DNA of 64,000 nt from Lachnospiraceae bacterium (GCA_910575005.1 CAJTCL010000001.1:1-64000), one strand, 5' to 3'; counted from the first letter of the stretch, positions 41,862 to 50,312 are shown. Made by a program: numbers and translations. Notes: a model not told the origin generated them from the letters alone.

Positions 41862-42638
41862 TCAAAGGCTCTCGCCTTCCTTGTAGGAATAATCGGGGAT
41901 TCCCTTTTTCTCCGTTTCCTTTCGGTCACGCCCCGCCCACATACGGATAGCGGCGGCATGATTGGCATACTCTTTCCCGATAGCAGCCATGTACTCGCTC
42001 AATTCCTCAATGAACCGTTCCAGCCTGTCCGGGTATTCCCCTTTCAGTTCCTCATACTCGGATTCAGAGAGGAAAAGATTTTTATATCTGCCAAAGGGTG
42101 CGGACTGCTCCCCACTCACTCCCATTCGTTGGCTCTCTTTTAGTTTGTTTATATTATAGTTGTTAGGAGCCGGTTTTTCGGACATCATAAGTCCAGTTTT
42201 CCGGCTGTCATAAGTCCGATTTTCCGGGCTTATGGTGTCCGGTTTTCCGGCTGTCATAGGTACGGAAATCTGGACTACTGGCGGCACTTTCACATAAATG
42301 TGGTTGGCGGCGGCAAAACGTGTCCTTTTCCGTTCCATAAGCCCCACGGCGGCAAGCTCATTCAATGTGTCCTGAATGGTCGTCCTGCTCTTGTCCAGTA
42401 TCTCCGCTATCTCCGCGATAGGATAGACAATGTAAACCCTGCCCTCGTCGTCTGTCCAGCCGTTTTTCTGTGAGAGGGTGGAACGGTCTAACAGCAGCGC
42501 ATAGAGCAGCTTTGCGGTCTGTGACAAGTCCATTTTCAACAGAAAACGGGGATAGGGCAGATACGGCGGCATTATCGTTTCAGTTGTGATGTATTCAGCT
42601 ATGGTTTTCACCTCCTGTCTGTGGCTTCTGTTACGCAT
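41862..42638 (-). CDS. repA: Replication initiator protein A (RepA_N domain), IME4
   Basis: Up to 258 residues. N-terminal RepA_N domain (Y-P-R-F-L-L-K-M-D-L-S-Q-T-A-K-L-L-Y-A-L-L-L-D-R), linker encoded by 23-base iterons (42168-42259), and a C-terminal domain like that of the IME2 replisome organizer, ending K-K-G-I-P-D-Y-S-Y-K-E-G-E-S-L. The start is unclear: ATG 42638 has a poor RBS, whereas a perfect AGGAGG stands eight bases before an in-frame ATA (42602). Initiates replication of the excised element by inference. Confidence 0.82.
   Translation of the reverse strand: MRNRSHRQEVKTIAEYITTETIMPPYLPYPRFLLKMDLSQTAKLLYALLLDRSTLSQKNGWTDDEGRVYIVYPIAEIAEILDKSRTTIQDTLNELAAVGLMERKRTRFAAANHIYVKVPPVVQISVPMTAGKPDTISPENRTYDSRKTGLMMSEKPAPNNYNINKLKESQRMGVSGEQSAPFGRYKNLFLSESEYEELKGEYPDRLERFIEELSEYMAAIGKEYANHAAAIRMWAGRDRKETEKKGIPDYSYKEGESL
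42168..42259. repeat. Four 23-bp iterons within the IME4 repA gene
   Basis: The motif TTTTCCGG (first copy TTTTTCGG) starts at 42174, 42197, 42220 and 42243, each step exactly 23 bases, with GTCC ahead and GTCATAA or similar behind. As 23 is not a multiple of three, the repeat is maintained at DNA level. RepA_N plasmids keep their origin within rep, so this is a probable oriV. Confidence 0.78.
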
Positions 42639-42711
42639 TTAAAACGGCTTTTCCGGGGGTAAAGGATAAAAGTATCACATACCCATTGAGCAGTAGCCGG
42701 AAAGCCTTTAT

Positions 42712-43098
42712 TTACGGGGGTTCTGTATTTTCTAAAGCGTGACATTTCCCCCTCTGTTTCCGTTTGCGCTGTGCGGCTCTGGCTCTTTTCATGCGTCCGG
42801 CGCAATCGGGGCAGTATTTCCCCCTGTTCGATTTGGGTAGAAACTGACCGCCGCACTCGGTACAGCGTTTCAGTTCTGCCCGGTGTAAAAGGGCGGCTTC
42901 CAGTTTCCAGTCAAGGGGAAGCACGGCAGAGATAAACCAGCGGCAGAGAAGCGAATAACTGATGCTCTGGACGCATACACAAGGTTCTCCATAGTCCAGC
43001 GCAATACAGTTGCCGTTGTCATAATTACAGCACTCATGCACAAGCCGACACGCCGCCCGGTGCTGGCGGTAGTCCATGTAGAGGCGTTTACCGTTCAT
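42712..43098 (-). CDS. Cysteine-rich VLP protein (IME4)
   Basis: 128 residues, ATG 43098 overlapping the relaxase end by 11 bases. C-C-N-Y-D-N-G-N-C, C-V-C-V-Q-S-I-S-Y, V-L-P and zinc ribbon C-T-E-C-G-G-Q ... C-P-D-C, basic tail. Close relative of 20876-21262. Accessory to the relaxase or to replication; unproven. Confidence 0.85.
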   Translation of the reverse strand: MNGKRLYMDYRQHRAACRLVHECCNYDNGNCIALDYGEPCVCVQSISYSLLCRWFISAVLPLDWKLEAALLHRAELKRCTECGGQFLPKSNRGKYCPDCAGRMKRARAAQRKRKQRGKCHALENTEPP

Positions 43099-44728
43099 TA
43101 TCCCGCCCCTTTCCGCGCTCCGGCTCGCGCCTTAAAATCTGCTCAATGTTGCCCTTGACGGTCTGCAATTCCTTTGTTTTCTCCCTCTTTTCCCGGTACT
43201 CGTTGTAAAGGCTGTTCTTCTCCCTCATAAGCTGCTCAATCTCCGCTTGTAAGGTCTTGGACGCTGGCAGCTTGGAGATTCCCTTTGACTTAAAATACCG
43301 GGTGGCAGCTTCGGCTATCATAAAATCGCTTTCGTGCTGCTCCCGGTAGTTTTTGCGGGCTTTCTCTGTTTTCTGTGCTTTCAGCCCGTCACGGGCTGGC
43401 TTGGTCTTGATGTACGCCAATAGCTGTTTCTGCAAGTCCTTTTTCTCATGCAAGGTGCTTTCCACGGCTTTCAGTTTGGCATGGACGCTTGACAATTCCG
43501 CGCTGGCGGCGGCAATGGCGGCTTCCAGTTCCTCCGGGGAAGAAAAGCCGGATTCCTCATAGACATTTACGGTCGCCGCCATTTGCTTTAGATTGTGGAC
43601 AGCCGCCCAGCGGTCATATCCTATGCCTTTGCCCTCGGCTCGTTTCGCTTCCCGGTCTACCATGCGTTGTACTCCGTCATTCTTCGGGGCGTTTATGGCG
43701 GCTTTGTTACGCTGTAAGCGGTCTTTTATGCTCCGGGGATATTCCCGTTTGGTTAGGGGCTTTTCGGCGGCTCTGGCGGCGTTCTGTGCGTTTATGGTGA
43801 GTGCTTCCAGTACGGCGGCACGGTCAAAATCATCACCCAATTTCCGGGCGGTGATTGGCTTCGTCCTGTCCGGCGTGAGATACGATAACCTCCCCCGGCT
43901 ATCCTTGACGGTCACGCCCTGTTGTAACAGCTTCCCGGAGAAGTCCTCAAAAGAGATAGCAGAGGACAGGGCGGTGCGGATCGTGCGCCGCAGCTTCTCC
44001 TTGTCCGTTTCAAATTTCGTAAGTTTGGGCGGCTCTCCCGTGGCGGCAAGAGAAACATTTTCTTTATCCAGTGCGGCTTGTCCTTTCCGCTTCGCCCAAT
44101 ACTCACGCTCGGTAACTCGGTTCTTGCTCCCGTTCAGCAAATCAATCTGATAGAGGTTTTCCCGGTGGCACATTTCCATGACTTCCGCTTTGAAATATTC
44201 CATAGCAGCGTCCGTGCAGCGGTGCTTGCAGCCCTCTCTTGTGTTCGCTGGTCTTTCCATGTAGGGAAGCAACGGCACTTCCGCAATCCGTAGGGAATTG
44301 ATTACGATATGCACATGAATGTTGCCGCTGTGGTTATGCCCGTCCGGGTGGGTGCATACAAGGGCTTGGTGTCCGGGGAAATACTCTTTACAGAACTGCT
44401 CGCCTAACTGTTGCGCCCGGTCTACGGTCAAGCCGTTGCCCTGTGCATCACGGGGGTCAAAGGAAATAATATAGTGGTGGCTTTTCACGTCCTCCCGTTT
44501 TTGGTTCTTGCCGTATTTCAGATTGGAGCGCATACACGCTATGGCGAAATCTTCCCCGTTGCAATTCAGAGAGGAAATGAGATAGCCTGTCCTCGGAACA
44601 ATCTGCCCGTTTTCATCAAGCGTTGGCTTCATGGTAAACTCGTCATGCTCAAAGGTTAGGTACTGTTCAGCCGCCCCATAATCGGCATTTTTAGAGCTGA
44701 TATGTTTGAACGTTGCCAACAGCTTCAC
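43088..44728 (-). CDS. Relaxase/mobilization nuclease (MOBP-like), IME4
   Basis: 546 residues, GTG start. Same domains as the IME2 relaxase: early tyrosines, H-P-D-G-H-N-H-S-G-N-I-H-V-H metal site, long coiled-coil half. Differences between the two cluster in the middle, e.g. five residues fewer after the N-A-P-K-N region. Intact. Confidence 0.9.
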   Translation of the reverse strand: MKLLATFKHISSKNADYGAAEQYLTFEHDEFTMKPTLDENGQIVPRTGYLISSLNCNGEDFAIACMRSNLKYGKNQKREDVKSHHYIISFDPRDAQGNGLTVDRAQQLGEQFCKEYFPGHQALVCTHPDGHNHSGNIHVHIVINSLRIAEVPLLPYMERPANTREGCKHRCTDAAMEYFKAEVMEMCHRENLYQIDLLNGSKNRVTEREYWAKRKGQAALDKENVSLAATGEPPKLTKFETDKEKLRRTIRTALSSAISFEDFSGKLLQQGVTVKDSRGRLSYLTPDRTKPITARKLGDDFDRAAVLEALTINAQNAARAAEKPLTKREYPRSIKDRLQRNKAAINAPKNDGVQRMVDREAKRAEGKGIGYDRWAAVHNLKQMAATVNVYEESGFSSPEELEAAIAAASAELSSVHAKLKAVESTLHEKKDLQKQLLAYIKTKPARDGLKAQKTEKARKNYREQHESDFMIAEAATRYFKSKGISKLPASKTLQAEIEQLMREKNSLYNEYREKREKTKELQTVKGNIEQILRREPERGKGRDNER

Positions 44729-45086
44729 CTACTTTCTGCAAGACTTCAAACCTCAAGGCGTCAAGCTCCGTTATGGCGGCTCGCACTTCTTGGGAGAGGG
44801 CATTATAAGGTGCGCCGTACTCGTTCAGACAGCGGGCAATCTGATTCAAGTTGCCGCCGATTTTCCCGTACTCGGCGGTTAGCTTTCCAATGGCAGATAA
44901 CAATTCATCATTGACAGGGGAAACGGTGATAACCGGGCGTATGCTTGACTTGGTTAGGGCTTGCCGGATATATTCAGACTGGCTCATTTTGCAGAGGGTG
45001 ACACGCTCGGAAAACTCGGCGTATTCTTCCTCGGTCAAGCGTGTCTTGATTACCCGGCGTCGGTGGGGCGTGTTGTATTTTTTCAT
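44691..45086 (-). CDS. mobC: MobC-like relaxosome protein (IME4)
   Basis: 131 residues from ATG 45086 with AGGAGG, overlapping the relaxase start by 38 bases. I-G-G-N-L-N-Q-I-A-R-C-L-N signature. Differs from the IME2 MobC at only about ten positions, so cross-recognition of the two oriT sites is likely. Confidence 0.9.
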   Translation of the reverse strand: MKKYNTPHRRRVIKTRLTEEEYAEFSERVTLCKMSQSEYIRQALTKSSIRPVITVSPVNDELLSAIGKLTAEYGKIGGNLNQIARCLNEYGAPYNALSQEVRAAITELDALRFEVLQKVGEAVGNVQTYQL

Positions 45087-45120
45087 GGCTGTGAACCTCC
45101 TTTCGTGGGTGGATTTTTTC

Positions 45121-45390
45121 AAGCGGCGCAAGCCGCAAAAGGCGGGCTTGGGGTGGCAACCCCAACAAGATTCCCGCAGGACAAAATTGAGCGATTAGCA
45201 AAATTTGGTACTGTGGTAGAATCTTGCTCTAAGAAAGTGGCAGCTTCCTCTGTGCTGGCTTTTGCCGTTTTCCCCCGGCTTGCGTGGCGTGGATTCTGCC
45301 AACTTTACGGCGGTATTTTCTCCTGCTGTAAAGCTGGGAATAAGCAAAATGGGCGTAAAAAAACAGGAAACCTTATTCCCCGATTTCCTG
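45121..45390. other. Candidate oriT of IME4 and conserved end hairpin
   Basis: Same stems as in IME2: GCGGC/GCCGC (45122-45136) and TTGGGGT/ACCCCAA (45148-45165), then TACTGTGGTAGAATCTTGC. The hairpin ACAGGAAA/TTTCCTGT is at 45362-45390, where resemblance to IME2 stops. Spans a 341-base non-coding gap before the winged-helix gene. Confidence 0.6.
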
Positions 45391-45427
45391 TTTCGTATCT
45401 TCGCCAATAGCGGCGGTTATCCTGTTG

Positions 45428-45856
45428 TTATTCCCCAGAAACAAACTTATAGCCTATCCCTAAAACGGTCTTTATGTAAGTGGGATTCCTGCTGTCCGGC
45501 TCTATCTTTTTCCGTAGATTGCATATCACATTTGTAACGCTTGACTGGCAGCTTTCGCTCCCCATGCGCCACACGGCTTCAAAGATTTGCGCCTTTGTGA
45601 ATATCCTCCCCGGACTGGCGGCAAGGTAGCAGAGTGCGCCGTATTCCAGACGGGTGAGGGAAACGTCAATCCCGTTTTTCAGTACCCGGCGTTGGTGTAG
45701 TCTGATTTCCAATCCCGGAAAAGTAAGTGCCGGGGAGTGGGGCGGCTGTATGGCTTCCAGCAGTATCATATCCGCAAGGGCGGCTATGGCTTTCTCAACC
45801 GCTTTTTCTTCGGTGTCGCTGAATGTAAGCATGACTATCTTCCCGACAAATACCAC
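45428..45856 (-). CDS. Winged-helix regulator without receiver domain (IME4)
   Basis: 142 residues, GTG start at 45856, although its RBS GGGAGG almost touches the start codon. C-terminal winged helix S-L-T-R-L-E-Y-G-A-L-C-Y-L-A ... V-L-G-I-G-Y-K-F. Same family and layout as 5971-6438 in IME1. Likely regulator of mobilization or cargo genes. Confidence 0.78.
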   Translation of the reverse strand: MVFVGKIVMLTFSDTEEKAVEKAIAALADMILLEAIQPPHSPALTFPGLEIRLHQRRVLKNGIDVSLTRLEYGALCYLAASPGRIFTKAQIFEAVWRMGSESCQSSVTNVICNLRKKIEPDSRNPTYIKTVLGIGYKFVSGE

Positions 45857-45876
45857 CTCCCGTCATGCAGTCTTTT

Positions 45877-46077
45877 TCAGTAAAAGCGGAACTGGAACAG
45901 GGCGGTGATAAGCCGCCGTCTTATGCTGTCCTCGGTGTCTGTGTTGACGTGTCCGTTTTCAAGGGCGGCAAGCCGGATTCTCTTGCTGTAATGCCGCAAG
46001 ACTTCCTCCACGGCTTCCGGGTCGCCGCTGGTCGCCCGGACAATGGTTTCATACGGAATGGGTTTAGGATTCCCCAC
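45877..46077 (-). CDS. Small HTH protein paired with sigma factor (IME4)
   Basis: 66 residues, GTG 46077 after GGAGGTG. Y-E-T-I-V-R-A-T-S-G-D-P-E-A-V-E-E-V-L-R-H-Y; close relative of 24652-24864. Overlaps the sigma gene end by 14 bases. Confidence 0.8.
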   Translation of the reverse strand: MGNPKPIPYETIVRATSGDPEAVEEVLRHYSKRIRLAALENGHVNTDTEDSIRRRLITALFQFRFY

Positions 46078-46507
46078 GCAAAAGCACCTCCATTTCCTCC
46101 TGCAACATCTGCAAGGCACTGTGGATATAATACCATGCCGTACTTTTACAATGCCCGTATAAATCCCCGATTTCCTGCTGTGTGTAATTCCCGAAAAAGT
46201 AAAGATAAATGATTTCCCTCTTTTTCTCCGGCAGGGATAACAGGGCTGCAGCAAGCTCGCCGTTGGTGAGTATGATTGTCTGACCGCAGATTGTAACGGG
46301 GTATTGTTCGTAGGGTGATTTGAGATATTCGTCTGATGTGCTTAGAGGATAAAATTTTTCTTCTGTGAGGTATTCAAAGGATATTTCTCTTTGCCGCCGC
46401 CTGTTCCTATCGCGCCATGCGTTGATAGCGGCATAGCGTATGACGACTTTGCAGAAACCGTTGAAAGAATACATGATGTGTTCCTTGTATGCTTCTGTGC
46501 AATCCAT
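46064..46507 (-). CDS. Sigma-70 family factor of the element (IME4)
   Basis: 147 residues from ATG 46507 with AAAGGGGG. Y-S-F-N-G-F-C-K-V-V-I-R-Y-A-A and region 4 S-L-P-E-K-K-R-E-I-I-Y-L-Y-F-F ... T-Q-Q-E-I-G-D-L-Y-G. Close relative of 24836-25294; the sigma/HTH pair is a conserved cassette present in both elements despite different neighbouring cargo. Confidence 0.82.
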   Translation of the reverse strand: MDCTEAYKEHIMYSFNGFCKVVIRYAAINAWRDRNRRRQREISFEYLTEEKFYPLSTSDEYLKSPYEQYPVTICGQTIILTNGELAAALLSLPEKKREIIYLYFFGNYTQQEIGDLYGHCKSTAWYYIHSALQMLQEEMEVLLRGES

Positions 46508-46569
46508 AGAAATTTCCCCCTTTCTCCACACATGGGGCGGTGCTTAGTTTTTGGTTGCATTTACAAATC

Positions 46570-46603
46570 AAAGGGGCGGCAACACTTTTAGGCTGTCGCC
46601 CCT
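46570..46603. terminator. Terminator after the lipoprotein gene
   Basis: AAGGGGCGGCA (46570-46580) pairs with TGTCGCCCCTT (46593-46603) with one wobble. It lies ten bases past the lipoprotein stop. Confidence 0.65.
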
Positions 46604-46613
46604 TGACTGCTTA

Positions 46614-47057
46614 TTAACGAAAATAATTTGTGAGATATTCCATAGCCGTATCAGATACTTTAAATGTCATTTTCATACCAGCAATTTTCAGTGTGACATA
46701 AGGAATATCTTCATAACAGAGCATTTCACATACAGAATACAATTCTCCGTCCGTTGCACTTTCTCCGAATTTGATGGTTTCCTCCTGTGAAAGCTGAAAA
46801 GTTCCAGCTAACTCTGCCTCTTTAGGAAGTGTTTTCATCTCCCAATGCTCCATGTCTAATGCAAGTATAAAATCTGATATTTCCTCACTTTCCGTCAATG
46901 TCTGCGTTGCAGTAGAAGTATTTGCGGGAAGAATAGAAATCTCCTGTGCTTTGGAAAGTTCTTCGTAATATTCAGATACATCTTCTTTTTCACTGTTGGC
47001 ATGACAGCCACAAAGAAGTATGGTAGGTATTAACAGCAATATCAATAATTTTTTCAT
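46614..47057 (-). CDS. Small lipoprotein
   Basis: 147 residues from ATG 47057 (GAGGG upstream). Signal peptide K-K-L-L-I-L-L-L-I-P with lipobox L-L-C-G-C, then an acidic exported domain. Eight bases downstream of the XRE-membrane regulator gene and co-directional, so possibly one unit in which the membrane regulator and lipoprotein act together. Function unknown. Confidence 0.75.
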   Translation of the reverse strand: MKKLLILLLIPTILLCGCHANSEKEDVSEYYEELSKAQEISILPANTSTATQTLTESEEISDFILALDMEHWEMKTLPKEAELAGTFQLSQEETIKFGESATDGELYSVCEMLCYEDIPYVTLKIAGMKMTFKVSDTAMEYLTNYFR

Positions 47058-47064
47058 AGTACCC

Positions 47065-47808
47065 TCACTTTCTGTTTTCATGATATTCTTCATTCATAAT
47101 CAATACTCGGTATGCCCGGACAATACCAGCCATATAAACACACAAGAAAACTCCTGCGCCAGCCAATACCATTCCGCAAGCAAAAACGATGTTATCTAAA
47201 ACATACATTTCAGCCGGTACGATCATCGGACAGAGTAAAAATCCAATGGCAATCAAAGCAATTCCGACAAGGTTAAGAATATGCGCTAATTTCTTTTTGT
47301 CGGCACAAACAGCAGTCAATTCTGATTTTACTGTTTTGTCAAAGGATAAGCTTTCTTTCCAAATTTTCCGGTATGGATTATCTGCCAATTTTACAGAGAA
47401 CAAAAGAATAATCCCTAAAATGACAACTACCATAAACAATATCATGCTTATTTCCGCGTTCCAAAAAGAAAGAGATAAACCGCCAACAAATAAACCAGCC
47501 GCTATACCAATTTTTATCATTTTTCTTTTTTGATATGCAAGGAATCCGTCCGCCATTTCCCGACTGACATATATTCCTTTTTCATCTGGACTTATCTCTG
47601 GCTTCTGTGTATCTTCCTCATTGAGAAGATAGTCCAAAGACACATTAAACAGTTTACTCATTCGGACAATTTTTTCAGTTTCGGGATAGCCGTTGTCACG
47701 TTCCCATTTACTGATTGCCTGTCTTGATACTTCTAACTGATAAGAGAGTTCCTCTTGCGATAAACCAGCTTCCTTTCTCAGCTTTTGTATTTTTTCTCCA
47801 AATGTCAT
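47065..47808 (-). CDS. XRE HTH regulator with membrane domain
   Basis: 247 residues. N-terminal HTH (residues 5-60: L-S-Q-E-E-L-S-Y-Q-L-E-V-S-R-Q-A-I-S-K-W-E) and C-terminal four-helix membrane part (100-235). Such membrane-tethered XRE proteins occur in Clostridia next to small lipoproteins or transporters. A perfect inverted repeat TTGCAAC-N5-GTTGCAA lies 86 bases upstream. Confidence 0.85.
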   Translation of the reverse strand: MTFGEKIQKLRKEAGLSQEELSYQLEVSRQAISKWERDNGYPETEKIVRMSKLFNVSLDYLLNEEDTQKPEISPDEKGIYVSREMADGFLAYQKRKMIKIGIAAGLFVGGLSLSFWNAEISMILFMVVVILGIILLFSVKLADNPYRKIWKESLSFDKTVKSELTAVCADKKKLAHILNLVGIALIAIGFLLCPMIVPAEMYVLDNIVFACGMVLAGAGVFLCVYMAGIVRAYRVLIMNEEYHENRK

Positions 47809-47893
47809 GTTGGTTTCCTCCTTTCGCTACCAACTTTACTGTTTTTGCTGGTAGCACACCACCAAAATATAGTTTCTATTACACAACTTTGGG

Positions 47894-47912
47894 TTGCAAC
47901 TGTGCGTTGCAA
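47894..47912. promoter_or_regulatory. Palindrome TTGCAAC-N5-GTTGCAA upstream of XRE regulator
   Basis: Arms 47894-47900 and 47906-47912, perfect. Position upstream of the regulator suggests an autoregulatory operator. Part of the 410-base non-coding gap that also holds repeat copy 3. Confidence 0.5.
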
Positions 47913-48015
47913 GCAATTTTTCGCGGTTTTTCGCGCTTTTTTATTATATCGCCACATTTTGTAAGAGTAAACACATAGCTCTATAAAATAATAGATAAAT
48001 GATATATGGGTGATG

Positions 48016-48186
48016 GGATTCCGTAGTAGTCGGCATTGTGCGTAATGTGTATAACTGGCTGTCTTTTGGAATTGTGGGTAACTCTGTTTGCAGGACGTGG
48101 GAAAGCTGCACTTTAGCTTTTCCATGTGCTGTGAATAGAGTTATCCATGATTCCATAGCCTGTTATGCACATTTCCACAATGCTTC
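48016..48186 (+). repeat. 170-base palindromic repeat, copy 3 (IME4)
   Basis: Starts GGATTCCGTAGTAGTCGGCA, outer arms TGTGTATAACTGGCT / AGCCTGTTATGCACA, inner GTGGGAAAGCT/AGCTTTTCCA. Both arms keep TTATNCACA matches. It ends 33 bases before the recombinase stop codon. Confidence 0.85.
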
Positions 48187-48218
48187 TTTTGTTCCTCCCG
48201 GCGTGGGGGCTGCCCCCG

Positions 48219-50258
48219 CTAACTGACTTTCTTTTTCGGCTGGTCGCTTTTCTTTCCCTCCCGCCTTGCCCTCTGCTGGTCGGCTTTCTTACGGCGGTAT
48301 GCCGCAAGCCGTTCCGTTTCCTCCGGCGTGAGGTCTGCCCCGGTCTTTTCAACTGCCATAAGCTCCTTTATGGATTTCTGCTTGGGCGGCTTCTCCGGCT
48401 CGCTGGCTTTTCGTTTCTCCCGCCATTCCTTTTGCCACTCCCGGTTGTGTGCAAGCCGCTTTTCCTCGGCTTCCTGTTCCTCCGGGGTGAGAAGCCCCGC
48501 TTTCTTCCTTGCGGTAAATTCCCGTTTCTCTGCCTTGCGCTTCTCATACCGCACCTTTGCAAGCTCCTTTGACCGGGCTTCCTTTGCCGCCTGTTCCTCA
48601 CGCTGGCGGCGTTGTTCCTCCACCTCTGCCGGGGTGACAATATATTCCGGCACTTCAAAAGCCCCGATAAAGTTCAGATAAATGTCTATCCGCTGGCGGC
48701 GGTCATTCCCCCGCCCCTCGCCCTCATGCACAACCACTTTCTTGATAAACTCGTTGAGCATGGGCGTTGTCAATTCGGAGAAATCAGTGTAGCGTTTCAC
48801 AAGCTGGATAAACTGGTCTGTTTTCAGCCTGTCGGCGTTCCAGTTTTCAATCTGCCTTTGCCATTCGGCTATGGACGTTTCCAGCCCGGTCTGTTCCTCG
48901 TCATATTCGGCAAGAAGCCGGGTAAAATGCTTGTCGGGTATCTTGCCCGTGGCGTTGCCCTCATACAGCTTTTTTACAAGCCCGTCAAGCTCTTTGTGCC
49001 GTTTCTGTGCCTTGTTGATTTTCTGCTTACATTCCTTGACGGTCTTTTCTTGGTTCTGGTCGGACGCTTCCCGGACGCGCTCTGTAAACTCCTTTTCATT
49101 GTGCCGCACATACCAGCTCACACGCTGGATAACGGCAAGAATGGCGGCTTCTATCTTCGCCGTAGGGATATAGTGCATAGTGCAGTCGTGGGTAAGCTGG
49201 CGGTAGCCTAAGCAGACAAAAGCGTCCTCTATCCATTTCCCTTGCACAAGGTTATAGCGGTGTGTCAACTTTGAACCGCAGTCGGCGCAATAGAGAAGCC
49301 CGGTCAAGCGGTTAGGGGTGTTCTGCCGTTTCGGGGCGCGGCGCACGGTTTCCCGTATCTTCTGTACGGTCTGCCACGTTTCCTCGTCCACAATGGCGGG
49401 GATTGCGCCCTCAAAAACGTGCTGTTCCTCCGGCGCGGTCTTGCGGGTGCTTTTGGTCTTGTAGTTCTCGCATACGGTTTTCCCCAATACCTTGCGCCCT
49501 GTGTATTCCGGGCGTTTCAGAATGTAGCCGATCGTGGTAGCTGACCATGCGTAGGGGTCGGCGTACTTTGCCGCCCGGACGGGCTCGCCTGCCCGTTTCC
49601 AATGCTCGGACGGGATAGGGATTTTTTCGGCGCGGAGTGCCTTTGCTATGCTGGCTATGGTTTCCCCGGCAAGGACGCTCTGGAAGATACGGCGCACAAC
49701 GGCGGCGGCTTCCTCGTCAATCACCCACTCGCCTTTTTGCTCTTTGGAAGCGCGGTAGCCATAGCAGACACTGCCAGAACAGCGCAAGCCCTTTTCCATT
49801 CTGGACTTGAAAACAGCTTTGATTTTGCGGCTGGTGTCGGCAACGTACCACTCGTTTATCACGTCACGGAAAATAGACATAATATCAAAGCCGTTGGCGG
49901 TGTCAAGGTTGTCATTGGCGGCGATAAAACGCACATGGTATTCGTCAAAGGTGCGCTTTAATAGCCCCACTTCAACCACGTCACGCCCGATTCGGCTCTG
50001 GTCTTTGATGATAACCGTTGCCACATTCCCCGCACGGATTTCGTCCAACATAGCGTCAAGCCCCGGACGCTTGAACGTAGTTCCCCGGATTCCGTCATCT
50101 GTAAAGTGCCGGATATTGGAAAAGCCGTTTTTTCTTGCGTAGTCCTCTAAAATCCGCTTTTGGTTCTCAATGCTTACGGATTCGCCTGCCCGTTCATCGT
50201 CATGGGAGAGCCGTTCATATAAAGCTGTGATTCTGTCTTTCTCTGTCTGCTTCTTCAT
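48219..50258 (-). CDS. IME4 large serine recombinase with long basic tail
   Basis: 679 residues, RBS AAGGAGG. Resolvase domain (L-Y-E-R-L-S near residue 14; I-K-D-Q-S-R-I-G-R-D), recombinase domain, zinc ribbon (C-A-D-C ... C-L-G-Y), coiled coil, V-K-K-V-V-V-H-E-G, then an unusual 140-residue K/R/E-rich extension (540-679). Intact. Should act at the CCGAA-containing site in virD4. Start lies about 60 bases from the right end of IME4. Confidence 0.92.
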   Translation of the reverse strand: MKKQTEKDRITALYERLSHDDERAGESVSIENQKRILEDYARKNGFSNIRHFTDDGIRGTTFKRPGLDAMLDEIRAGNVATVIIKDQSRIGRDVVEVGLLKRTFDEYHVRFIAANDNLDTANGFDIMSIFRDVINEWYVADTSRKIKAVFKSRMEKGLRCSGSVCYGYRASKEQKGEWVIDEEAAAVVRRIFQSVLAGETIASIAKALRAEKIPIPSEHWKRAGEPVRAAKYADPYAWSATTIGYILKRPEYTGRKVLGKTVCENYKTKSTRKTAPEEQHVFEGAIPAIVDEETWQTVQKIRETVRRAPKRQNTPNRLTGLLYCADCGSKLTHRYNLVQGKWIEDAFVCLGYRQLTHDCTMHYIPTAKIEAAILAVIQRVSWYVRHNEKEFTERVREASDQNQEKTVKECKQKINKAQKRHKELDGLVKKLYEGNATGKIPDKHFTRLLAEYDEEQTGLETSIAEWQRQIENWNADRLKTDQFIQLVKRYTDFSELTTPMLNEFIKKVVVHEGEGRGNDRRQRIDIYLNFIGAFEVPEYIVTPAEVEEQRRQREEQAAKEARSKELAKVRYEKRKAEKREFTARKKAGLLTPEEQEAEEKRLAHNREWQKEWREKRKASEPEKPPKQKSIKELMAVEKTGADLTPEETERLAAYRRKKADQQRARREGKKSDQPKKKVS

Positions 50259-50312
50259 GGTGTGTAACCTCCTTTCTTTGAGGGTGCGCGCTTCCCTATA
50301 ACCCTATTATAC

